Shown piece after piece: positions 42,161-51,145 of a stretch of DNA of 64,000 bases (positions are counted from its first letter, which is position 1; each line of letters starts with the position of its first letter). The position numbers were made by a program, and so were the translations under genes. Under the pieces are notes generated by a model. The model did no database searches and was not told the DNA's origin. It saw only the letters and a program-made list of their open reading frames with translations. The DNA is from Xenoacremonium recifei. Its lineage: Eukaryota > Ascomycota > Sordariomycetes > Hypocreales > Nectriaceae. The stretch lies in contig WOFQ01000024.1 in the NCBI GenBank assembly GCA_012184525.1, positions 1-64,000 of the forward strand, in the 5' to 3' direction.

Positions 42161-43033
42161 ATGGCACAGCGTCGTCGCTCAGTTCCAGCTGCCCAAGTTG
42201 CCCCTGAGTCGTCATCTTCCTCGAGCCCGCTCCCGGCGCCGACCCCTTCTTCCAGCCTCCTCGCAAAAGCCGAAACTCTCGCCAAGATGACTTATGAACT
42301 GAATCTCCGCGCCGTCTCTGGAAAGGCCGAGCGTCTCGAACGTGACATTCGGGATCTCACCATCCGCACTGAGGCCGATAGGGAGTTCCGCAGCCAGTTC
42401 GAGGTTCGGCTCAGCAAGGCGATGGAAGAAATCTATGAAATCAAATGCCATATGGCTAAACTCGAGGAGAATGAGGGAGAGCTCAAGGCGACTGTGGAAG
42501 AGCAACAGAAACTGATGGTGGAGGTCATGGATGGGTATCGAAAGGAGGTGGCAGAACTGAGAACCATCTTGGACGGCTTTGACAGCCAGCTCGCGAAGCT
42601 CCCTACCATCGATGATGTCAGGAATGATGTCCAGGCTCAGTTCAGTGCCCTCAGCTTAGACGCAAAACCACCCTCCTTGGAAGAGGCAAAGAGAGCCCGT
42701 TGCAACCGCCTTCTAGCGAGGAAGGCCCGCATCGACGAGTTCTTACGATCGACCCGGGGCTGGAATACGGACCACAAGACCACGCCTCTGCCAGACGACA
42801 GATTCATCGCCCAATACTTCAAGAAACAGTACAAACGGGACCGCAACCTAGCCGAAATGATCCAGAATGCGGTGCAGAGGCGGCTTCGGCCACCGTCGCA
42901 CGGCAAACTGCCACCGCGGCCGCCGAGCTTTAACGATGCATTTCGGGATATGACTTGGCAGGGTGTCAGAGAAGCCATCCAGGTGGTATTGGTGGACAAC
43001 CAGAAGCAGACGATCAGGGCGATGAAGGGATGA
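42161..43033 (+). CDS. Coiled-coil protein of unknown function
   Basis: A 290-residue single-exon product starting at an ATG with good context. The first 35 residues are Ser/Pro-rich and disordered. Residues about 36-160 form a strongly charged heptad-type coiled coil (for example KAERLERDIRDLTIRTEADR, then KATVEEQQKLMVEVMDGYRK). The C-terminal 110 residues are basic and more globular, with ARCNRLLARKARIDEFLRST and a closing TWQGVREAIQVVLVDNQKQT. No signal peptide, membrane helix or catalytic motif is present. A structural or scaffold role is plausible. It resembles nothing I can name and converges on TAF7. Confidence 0.75.
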   Translation: MAQRRRSVPAAQVAPESSSSSSPLPAPTPSSSLLAKAETLAKMTYELNLRAVSGKAERLERDIRDLTIRTEADREFRSQFEVRLSKAMEEIYEIKCHMAKLEENEGELKATVEEQQKLMVEVMDGYRKEVAELRTILDGFDSQLAKLPTIDDVRNDVQAQFSALSLDAKPPSLEEAKRARCNRLLARKARIDEFLRSTRGWNTDHKTTPLPDDRFIAQYFKKQYKRDRNLAEMIQNAVQRRLRPPSHGKLPPRPPSFNDAFRDMTWQGVREAIQVVLVDNQKQTIRAMKG

Positions 43034-43349
43034 TGCAGCGTTTTGCGATGTGGTTATGGTAGCTAGGTGGGAAAAGTTTGATGTGATTTGAGATGCAGTC
43101 AGTATCATAGATGAGTTCACGAGTAGATTTGCAAAACACAGAGAGATTGCTTCCATGGCTCCCGCCTCCTTCATGCATACACTGAGTTAGAACCAAAAAG
43201 AAGAGAGAGAAAAGTGCGAGGAAATCCATCTCAGAGAAATCATTTGCTATGCCCTGGTATTTTGATACCCTTGTTTCCGTATCTCAACGGCCTAAACTCC
43301 CAAACGCCATTCCTAATTACAATCCTTTTGCCTAAGCCGTCCAGCCACT
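43034..43349. other. Convergent intergenic stretch
   Basis: 316 bp between converging 3' ends; nothing else visible. Confidence 0.5.
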
Positions 43350-44912
43350 CTAATCGTCCAGGTCCATGCCAATCGACGACTTCTTCAGCTCAATCTCCGA
43401 CTTGAGCTGCTTGATCTGGGTCTCGAGGCGCGACCGCAGGATCTTGTTGGCCACCTTGGCGAGCTCAGCCTGCTTGGTGGCGAGGCTCTTCTTCATGTCG
43501 GCGATCATGTCCTTGACGCCCTGCAGCTCGTCGCGCTCGGCGCGAGCGTCGTCGTCGAGGTCGTCGTCGTCGTCATCGTCGTCGTCGTCGGAGGCTTCTT
43601 CGGACTCGTCGGCTTCGATGCTCTCGTGGAGAAGGGCGGCGGGCGTGTTGACTTGGGTGGCTGTCATGGGTGTCATCGACATGTCGGCGCCGGTGGCAGG
43701 CGTCTCGGCCATGTACTCGTCTGCGAAGGCGGCTTCCAGATCGGCCTCTAGGTCACCGTTGTCGCCGTCGTCGAAGAGACCGCCGCTGTGGCCGGGCTGT
43801 GCGTCGGGCTGGGCGCCAAAGTAGCCCATGCTGTCGTCCATCTCGCCCTCTGCATCTTCATCGGCGCCATATTCGTCCTCGGCATCCCGTGCATGCTCCT
43901 CAACCCATTCCCAGCGCGTTGACGCGGCCTTGGCATCTTCAGTGAGCAGCCGTTCCACTTCAGCCTCTTTATCCTCAATCTCCTTGCGGCTGATCGTCTT
44001 GGCGAAGCGGCGGTTGACGCAGTCGTGCATGGGCGGCGTCAACCCGTGCGGCCACTTGAAGTGCGTGTCGATGATGCCCGGTAGCGGCGCAGTTCGTGCC
44101 TCGGATTCATGGGCAACCTTCTGGTATACTAATAGCATCTGGCAAATGTCGGCCGACTTGAGCAGCGACTTGCGGTCCCACGTCTTCATGGCCTCGGTGA
44201 TGGTGGGAAGATCGACCATGACAGCCGCAAAGGGCTGGCCCTTGACCGTCATGACGGCGCGCCGTGACTCCTCCTCGAAGAACTTCAGCTGAATATCTGC
44301 GCCTCCCTGGCTGCGCGCAATGCCCATCTTGCCGTTCTCCATGCACCACCTCACGTAGTCACAGTGCTCGCCCGGCATCATGCGCAGCACGAACTGCTCC
44401 TCGATGGATGGATCCTTCTCGCGATCGCTTGCTTCCGAGTCGTAGCCATCGCCCGGCGGGTGTGTGGGCACGCGGCCCTTGGCTTTGAAGACGAGTGTAG
44501 GAGTCGGGCCAGCCTTCTTGAGGCGGATCTTGGTATGCGGGTGCGCGCTGGAAGCTCTGGCCGGTCCCTCGTCGTCCTCCAGGTCCTCGTGCGCGCGCTT
44601 CTTGCTCTCGACGAGCTTCTGGGTAGGCTTTGTCTGACGGCCGGCCTTCGTTTTGGCCGGTTGGGGCAGGCTGTCGGCGGGCGTAGGTGGCTGTGAAGAG
44701 CTAATCTTCAGCTTCACTTTGCGGCCGCCGCCCTCAGATGGAGTCGCGAGAGGCACTGCTGACGTCGCTGTCGCTGGTGTCGCAGCAGATACAGATCCGG
44801 CGGGTGCGTCGGTGACAAAGGATGAGGATCGGCTGACATTGATCTTGAGACGTGGTTTAGGTGGTGGTAGCGGTTGCGACGCGGCGCCGCCGTTGGGAGC
44901 TGGCGCAGACAT
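43350..44912 (-). CDS. taf7: Transcription initiation factor TFIID subunit 7 (TAF7)
   Basis: A subunit of TFIID, contacting TAF1 in RNA polymerase II preinitiation complexes. The single exon encodes 520 residues from the ATG at 44912; the open frame continues upstream without support. The N-terminal 170 residues are disordered with Lys-rich stretches. The TAFII55 domain spans about 171-335: it opens EEQFVLRMMPGEHCDYVRWC and includes FAAVMVDLPTITEAMKTWDR, SADICQMLLV and the DTHFKWPHGLTPPMHDCVNR segment characteristic of fungal TAF7. An acidic tract with ten consecutive Asp lies near residues 449-458, followed by a coiled coil (RDELQGVKDMIADMKKSLAT onward). The order domain, acidic tract, coiled coil matches the family. 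Confidence 0.95.
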   Translation of the reverse strand: MSAPAPNGGAASQPLPPPKPRLKINVSRSSSFVTDAPAGSVSAATPATATSAVPLATPSEGGGRKVKLKISSSQPPTPADSLPQPAKTKAGRQTKPTQKLVESKKRAHEDLEDDEGPARASSAHPHTKIRLKKAGPTPTLVFKAKGRVPTHPPGDGYDSEASDREKDPSIEEQFVLRMMPGEHCDYVRWCMENGKMGIARSQGGADIQLKFFEEESRRAVMTVKGQPFAAVMVDLPTITEAMKTWDRKSLLKSADICQMLLVYQKVAHESEARTAPLPGIIDTHFKWPHGLTPPMHDCVNRRFAKTISRKEIEDKEAEVERLLTEDAKAASTRWEWVEEHARDAEDEYGADEDAEGEMDDSMGYFGAQPDAQPGHSGGLFDDGDNGDLEADLEAAFADEYMAETPATGADMSMTPMTATQVNTPAALLHESIEADESEEASDDDDDDDDDDLDDDARAERDELQGVKDMIADMKKSLATKQAELAKVANKILRSRLETQIKQLKSEIELKKSSIGMDLDD

Positions 44913-45511
44913 GGTGACGATGATGGCTATGAAGGATTGTCGAAGTTCGGAATGCCTGGGGTAAGATGTAAGGTGAGAAAGCACCCCGGATATCTAGCAG
45001 AGACCCCCAGCCAGTCCTTTGTGTGAAAAGGCTGTTGGTCGAGCAGCCACAGACGGAACGGGGAGAACCATGAAGAGAGGTGAATCATGACAAGCAGTGA
45101 GTGCCGCGGCGATTAGACGACCAATGCATGCTTCCAGGTACGTTCCAGTCACGTGATCCTTTATATCTGAGGTATCTTGACTTGAGATCAATCGCCAAAC
45201 GAAGTCCGGCATGCGTTACACGGTTACCTGCATTAAACCCATTGTGGATCTTAGTACTCGTATCTTATACTGAGCGTGTATTAAATATGGCAAGTCGCCC
45301 TTCATTGACCTTGCGAGTGCCTTCCCGGAAGATTCCATGGGTTGCACCTCCCAAATCCCCCTCGTTCTTCACCATACAGAGCACTTCTGCCCACTCTCAC
45401 GGCCGACAACGCTTACAGCATGAATACAAATCATGATCTCAGTGAAAACGCCAAAAAGAGACGCAGCATCGTGCAGGCCTATTTTGTCAACGCGGCAAAA
45501 AGCATAAAGCT
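44913..45511. other. Intergenic stretch upstream of TAF7
   Basis: TAF7 promoter and the downstream flank of the tRNA. No coding signal. Confidence 0.5.
45497..45501 (-). terminator. RNA polymerase III terminator of tRNA-Arg
   Basis: A run of five T on the minus strand lies 11-15 nt after the tRNA 3' end, the usual Pol III stop. Confidence 0.8.
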
Positions 45512-45593
45512 CGGTATACCAGGGACTCGAACCCTGAGCCTTAGTCTCGCTTGTGAATAGGAGGACTACGCGCTACCATTGCGCCAGCACACC
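45512..45593 (-). tRNA. tRNA-Arg(CCU) with 10-nt intron
   Basis: A complete cloverleaf reads on the minus strand. The acceptor stem pairs GGTGTGC with GTATACC (two G-U pairs), with discriminator G at 45512. The D arm is GCGC/GCGC. The anticodon stem TAGTC/GACTA is perfect. The T arm is CAGGG-TTCGAGT-CCCTG. The anticodon CCT is at 45561-45559. A 10-nt insert, 45557-45548, lies directly after position 37, the canonical eukaryotic tRNA intron site. The internal promoter A box (TGGCGCAATGG) and B box (GGTTCGAGTCC) match consensus. The product decodes the AGG arginine codon. Confidence 0.95.
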
Positions 45594-46160
45594 AATCGCT
45601 ATCGACCGCAGTTACTATTATGTATTAATTGGCTGAGGCCCCGTACGGAATAATCACAACTTGTGTCTGAGGAACGCTCTTGGTGTATTATATCGTTTTC
45701 TTTGTTATTTAAGGTATTTCTATGAGTAACAAAGAGCTAAGCCGAGGTTGTTGAGTATAAATCCCTTTTTTTTTGCTCCAGCAGCGAAGTCGTCCCTGAA
45801 CCCTCATGACCAACTACCTACGCCTATGAGGGTACCAGGCTCACACGAAATTCAGGAAACAGGCCAAGTCTTGTGCAGTGTTCATCATATATTTCTTATT
45901 TACAGATGCTGACTATCTAATTGTTGTAGATTGGCCATTGTTTTGGGTGTATAAGTACAATGAAAAGAGATCGCTGAGCCTCAAAAGAGCGGTATCATGT
46001 GGCTGTCCAAGATGCAAATGCCGCCGACCAACGCCGTACAATTTCCAGAACTTTGTTTGTCTTCCTGTCCATCTTGTTCTCCTCCTCCTCCACATATTAT
46101 GAGACAGTGAAAGAATGTATTAGTGAGTGTGCCTCAGCGTATGCATCAGCCTCCCCTTGG
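45594..46160. other. Intergenic stretch
   Basis: Between the tRNA 5' flank and the 3' end of the glycosyltransferase. It is AT-rich with a T-run near 45770. No gene seen. Confidence 0.5.
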
Positions 46161-48008
46161 CTACCAGTCAATACCGGTCCAGCCATACGAGCCATCGACA
46201 TTTACCCATCCATGGGCATCAATTGCGTGCTCCCAACCCATCATCACCGCGAGCAGTCGGCATCCCATGGCGCTCACGGCACAGACAACCTTGTCACTGG
46301 CCGAGGATAGCACAGCGAGATCCATCATGTACGCTCGTCCGATAAAACTTCGAAGTTTGAGCGTTTGCTCAGATGGAGGGGCCATGTACCGCGCCTCCTC
46401 GTTGACGTTGTCCACGGCTACTCCAGTCGGGGCATTGGCCGCGTTGTTCTTGCGACTGACGCCCAAGTTCCAGAACATCGGTGCAAAGAAGCCGCCCTCC
46501 CAACCAAACGCCTCATCCACAAAGTGGTGAAGCACAAGAGGGTTCTGGTTGGCCTCCTCAATAGCTACTTTCGAGGCGAGCCGAATACGTTCTTGGGCCA
46601 AGAGCGTATGGGCAAAGTCAGGTTCCTCATGAACCGTCGGATCGTCAGATGCCAGAACCGTGACGGACCGAAGCTTGGTAGCCTCGGCCGTGGATCCGTT
46701 GTAGTGAGTGTCCACAAGACGTTCAACAGCGCCGAGATAGACTTCGGCAGGGATGTAAGTGTCTCGATACTGAAATTCCAGGGGATGTTGGTCGCCATGT
46801 CGGATATGGAGGCCGATGATCGGGGCATCCATCGACGTGGTCTCGCCGACTTTGGCATCCGCCACCATCTTCTTCACCCGCTTATCGACGTACTTCTGGT
46901 CATCTTTGTTCAGGGAGAAAAGAGCCCGATATCCCGTTCTCGCAAGATCAAAGAGGCCCCGGAGTCCCTGATCCGCCCCTGCGATTCGGTTGTTCTTGGC
47001 CAAGAGCGCTGGGAACACCTCTTTTGCAGTGACCGGGGTGACAACCAGGTGATGAGCCTGGAATGGACATGGAACCATCTGATGTCGGGGAGGGGGCCGA
47101 CAATTCGGGGTTGGCGGAGCTTGAAAGATGTCGGTATAGGTACCGTACGCCCAGCGCGTATCGTCGATGAAGAACGCGCGCCCCTGCTGTTTCGCCAGGC
47201 CGTAGAAGGTCCAAAGCATCATCAGCGTGTTGCCCAAGCCAGCCTCTGAGCTTTCCAAGACAAATGTCAAGGTGCTCTGGCAGACAGGCCTGCCCAACAT
47301 AGCCTTCTTGTCGAAGCCTACGAAGTGACCCGTCTCGCGAGGAAATGTACCCTTGCCACTTGTTGGGAGCATACCCATTCTCTCGGCCTCATACACATCC
47401 ACAAAGAAGTCATCAGGGGCGTCGTAGCTCAATATCGTTTGCTCAGAAAGGGGTGTCTTATGGTGGAGGTCTCTTGCCCGTGCAGAAACCTCACGACACT
47501 GGCCACTCATCTCTGAATACTGCTCCATTGACAGAGGGAAGTCGTACTTGGATGGTATCGAGACGGTCCACTTCGAGTGGCCTTGATTGTCGTTGACGAC
47601 GATGGGCGTAGGAAAGTCAGGAAGGCCCTCCTGACCAACCATCTCGAACTCCTCGTTTGCAAAGTACGGCCAGGCGGCGGGGATGACATTGCTGCCCTGA
47701 AACGCAAGTCCAACAAGGTAGACAAGAAGGAATAGACCCAACAACCAAACAATCCGTCGGAGAACCTGGCTTGGTCGTGTGACCAGAATCTGAGTAGGTG
47801 ACTTCTTCGGTCTGGGAATGAGAGCTGGGAGACTCGGGGAAGGTGGTGGCGAGAAGAGGAGATGGTTGAAGTTGAACCGCGACGAGGTTGAAGAGATCGG
47901 GCCCCGGTCTTGGGCGTTATATGAGGCTGCTCGGCGTAAGTTAATTCTTGGAGGTGCCACCATCATCTTCGAATGAGTCGAACCAGAGAGATCGAGTGTT
48001 GGAGGCAT
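46161..48008 (-). CDS. Type II membrane glycosyltransferase, fucosyltransferase-like (GT23-type motif)
   Basis: A 615-residue single-exon product, with start at 48008 (MPPTLDLSGS). The upstream open frame has no supporting character. A cytosolic tail is followed by one transmembrane helix at about 85-104 (IVWLLGLFLLVYLVGLAF), then a lumenal domain; this is the Golgi type II layout. Two segments recall alpha-1,6-fucosyltransferases: GLGNTLMMLWTFYG at about 257-270 and IIGLHIRHGDQHP with IRHGD at 402-406. The latter is the H-x-R-x-x-D-like donor-binding motif of GT23. Two or more NxS/T sequons are in the lumenal part. The proposed role is transfer of a sugar (GDP-fucose or related) in the secretory pathway. 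Family placement rests on motif and topology; the acceptor is unknown. Confidence 0.7.
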   Translation of the reverse strand: MPPTLDLSGSTHSKMMVAPPRINLRRAASYNAQDRGPISSTSSRFNFNHLLFSPPPSPSLPALIPRPKKSPTQILVTRPSQVLRRIVWLLGLFLLVYLVGLAFQGSNVIPAAWPYFANEEFEMVGQEGLPDFPTPIVVNDNQGHSKWTVSIPSKYDFPLSMEQYSEMSGQCREVSARARDLHHKTPLSEQTILSYDAPDDFFVDVYEAERMGMLPTSGKGTFPRETGHFVGFDKKAMLGRPVCQSTLTFVLESSEAGLGNTLMMLWTFYGLAKQQGRAFFIDDTRWAYGTYTDIFQAPPTPNCRPPPRHQMVPCPFQAHHLVVTPVTAKEVFPALLAKNNRIAGADQGLRGLFDLARTGYRALFSLNKDDQKYVDKRVKKMVADAKVGETTSMDAPIIGLHIRHGDQHPLEFQYRDTYIPAEVYLGAVERLVDTHYNGSTAEATKLRSVTVLASDDPTVHEEPDFAHTLLAQERIRLASKVAIEEANQNPLVLHHFVDEAFGWEGGFFAPMFWNLGVSRKNNAANAPTGVAVDNVNEEARYMAPPSEQTLKLRSFIGRAYMMDLAVLSSASDKVVCAVSAMGCRLLAVMMGWEHAIDAHGWVNVDGSYGWTGIDW

Positions 48009-51000
48009 GTTGAAATCGGTTTCGAGAAGGAAGAGAAATATAGAAATGTAAGGATAGGTGGTAAGGACTGTCGAGAAGGTCTCGAAGGACGAACACTTAA
48101 GTTCGCTATAAGAATAGTGAATCCAGGGCTGGAGAAAGTCCAAACGGACGCAAGAGCGCTGAGTCGAAGTGAAGCGTCCGCACAAGCGGCTTCAAGCCGT
48201 GAGTAAATAAAGAGCGGGTGATGAAGGGAAGGGAAACTGTCTCAAGCAAGGTAACAGTAGTGCTCCATGGGGAGAAGATACACTACCCAGCAAATCGAGG
48301 ACCGTTTTCGAAACCCTTTCCCCGCGACCGTGAGTCGGAAGGACCGCGTACAACGTCAATGTCCCAGACAAAATGTCGCTCTCTAACAGAGATGGCCGCC
48401 GATCGTCATGGACGAACGAGGCTCGGTTATGGAGCGGCGAGGCCAAGGAGCGGCGATCTCTCAATGCCGCTCGCTGAAGGAAAAATCCCAGGGGTAGTAG
48501 TTTGACAGAACAGAAGAAGGTATAGACAACGAAGACGGACAGCCAGGATATGTATGAAAAAGCACGGGAAGGGAACGATCCGAGAGGCGCTTCGCCCGCA
48601 TACAACGAACAGAAGGGCAGAGACGTCGAGTCTCCACGGGCAAAAGTGCAGCACAAGCCTGTCAATAGGACGATCACTGGGAGTCCCCGGCCTCAAGCAG
48701 AAGAGAAGAAGGGCAAGGGCAAGGGGAGGGCGATGCACATGCAAGAGCAAAGGTCGGTCGCCAGCTGCCGATCATTGCGTAGGACCAGCCCGTTGGTTTG
48801 GTTTGCGAAATGGGAAAGACGAGAAGATGATGGCGGCGGGATGTGCATGTGGATTTCTGTCGTGGGAGTCGGAGGAGAGTAGCGGGAGCACGAGCCAGGG
48901 AGTCCCAGCTAGGAGGCGGTTCAGGACCGATGGGGCTTCTTTTTTTTCTCCTGCTTCCCACGATGTTTCTTCCCGTTGAGATGCAAGAATTGCTCCGAGA
49001 GGACCGAGAAACACCTCAGGCCATGTTGAGGTTGGCGCTGGCGGCGTCTGGCTGGGCTGGATGTTTCGTGACGGGCCCCAACGCTGACCGAGTCGAGTCT
49101 AGAAGCGCGGGATAGACTGAGTAATACTGCAGTATATGGATGATGCGCTGGGCGTGTCGCAGGTTGATTGGCGGGAGGGTCTCTGGCGGCGGTGTTCTTG
49201 TTGCCTCGAGACATGGATGAGGTCTCCGTTGCGAGACGGGGATGTGGATGGGAGGCCAAGCTGGGGAAGGGATGGGATGCCATGCTCCTGCCAGCTGGGC
49301 CGCGCCTTCCTCCTTGCATGCCTCCAGCACCTGCCTCCTCTGCTGCATCACGCATCACGAGTTTCCTTAGCTAAGAAACGCCTGATGCCTGATCATCCAA
49401 AACGTCCCTTCTTCGCGGACATGCAAACGAAATGGCGATGAACATCCCTCGCAAAGACACTCAGAAAAACATCAATGCGAAAAGGAGCATCAACCCCCCA
49501 ATGACGTCGTGGCCCAGCAAAGAAGATCCTCCGTCCGAGACCCCGAATGACCTGCGCCCCAGGTCTCCAGCACCGCCAATTTCGCAGGATCCAATACCTG
49601 GTGCCGAGGTAGCCTCCCCTCCCTTGCAGGGGAGCCCAAGCTGTCACTCTCGAGAAGCCTGGCCAGGGGGGGGAGGGCTGGCTTATTAGCGTCGTTTCAG
49701 ATCTGCCCGCCGTTCCAGGGTTCTGGCGCACTCGAAACGAAGGGTTCCGCCGGCCCAATCACGCCGCCGCATCCTGCCAACAGAACGTCCTCCCGCGATG
49801 CTGCAACGACTGGCTGGTACGACTTCTCGCGGCGCCTAACGCCATGGCGGGATGGTCCAATCAGTGGCCCAACGTCAGGCGTCGGAGCCAAGACTCCAGA
49901 CACGGGCGGTGGTCCAGAACTTCTTACCTGAGTTTACCTGAGCAGCAGTTGGTGATACCACTCCGCCAGGCCACGGCATCGGCATCGGCCCGCAATCTAT
50001 CTGCCACCACAGCAGACGACGACGTAAGTTGCCTTACGCAACGGGAGCCCGCTTCGGGAGCCATAGAGACGTCGGCGTTTGAAACCATTCCAGCGCGGCC
50101 ACTGCCCGTCTCGTTATGACCAGACCACTGACGCTTCAGGCAAGGCCTCACGAGACCTCCAGTCAATCAACGTCGATCACCGTTTTATATCGAGTACTCA
50201 ACCTGGGACTGCAGTGAACACACATGTCGGACATACAGGTACGAGCAGACGTGATGCCATGCCCTGCCCTAATGCTGACGCTCCGCTGACTGCACTGCAC
50301 TTCGTATCGCGCTGCTCGTGTCCCTCGACGTGTCTCTCGACGTGTATCCATAGCGCAAACACTTCGCTGCTGTCCCCGCGTCGCACGGGAATATGTGTCT
50401 ATCCTCCCCTCCACCGCTCACATCTCACCACGTCGCGCATCCCGAGATACTGCATGCAAGTAAATCGTCACTGCATATGAGGCCACCACCGCTGCACTTG
50501 CAGAAGGGGAATCTGTTCCGTCTCCAGAAACAAGCAATCTTTCTCTCATTATATCTCTGTCTTCGTATCTTCTCATGCCCATGATTACCCGCGGCACCGC
50601 CGAGGCACCGCTACCCCTCCAAAAGTGGTCGATAACTTGCTGTATCCTCGACCGTCTTGATGCCCAGTAAATTATAGTACAGTTGAAAATTAACAAGAGA
50701 GGCTGGAGTAGACGAAAGACGGTGAATAGTTCATGTCTCGTTGTGCATGCTCCTCGTAGTCTCAATAGATCCACGGCAACACGCAAACGCACACGCGGAC
50801 ATTTCCCTCTTTTCGTCGGCGAGCTCATGTCGCATCCCGCTCCCAGAAACAAACTTCTCGGCCGCCCACATGGTGAAATCAAACAAGGCCTCGTTCCCTC
50901 GCCTCCTGGATCCCTTTTCCCGTGACAAACGAAAGATCGGGTATAACGCAAACAATTCCGCTTCCCTGTAAAAGAACGAAAAGTCGAAGGTAAATAAAAC

Positions 51001-51145
51001 GATTGGACACCCTTTCCCTGTAACTCCTTGTGCTCGCTCAAAAGAATAAAAAAAAAGGTGCTGCCGGGTCTCACTCGGCAAAGAAGCGAATGTCCTCGTC
51101 TCTCAAGTTCTTGCCCTCCTTTTGTGCTCACTCTCGTCCCCCATC
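48009..51145. other. Long intergenic stretch
   Basis: 3.1 kb between two minus-strand genes. The segment next to 48008 should be the glycosyltransferase promoter and leader. The segment next to 51146 is the kinesin 3' flank. Several open frames of 80-240 codons occur on both strands. They overlap one another, are Arg/Ser-rich and show no domain or signal sequence, so none is called. Confidence 0.5.
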
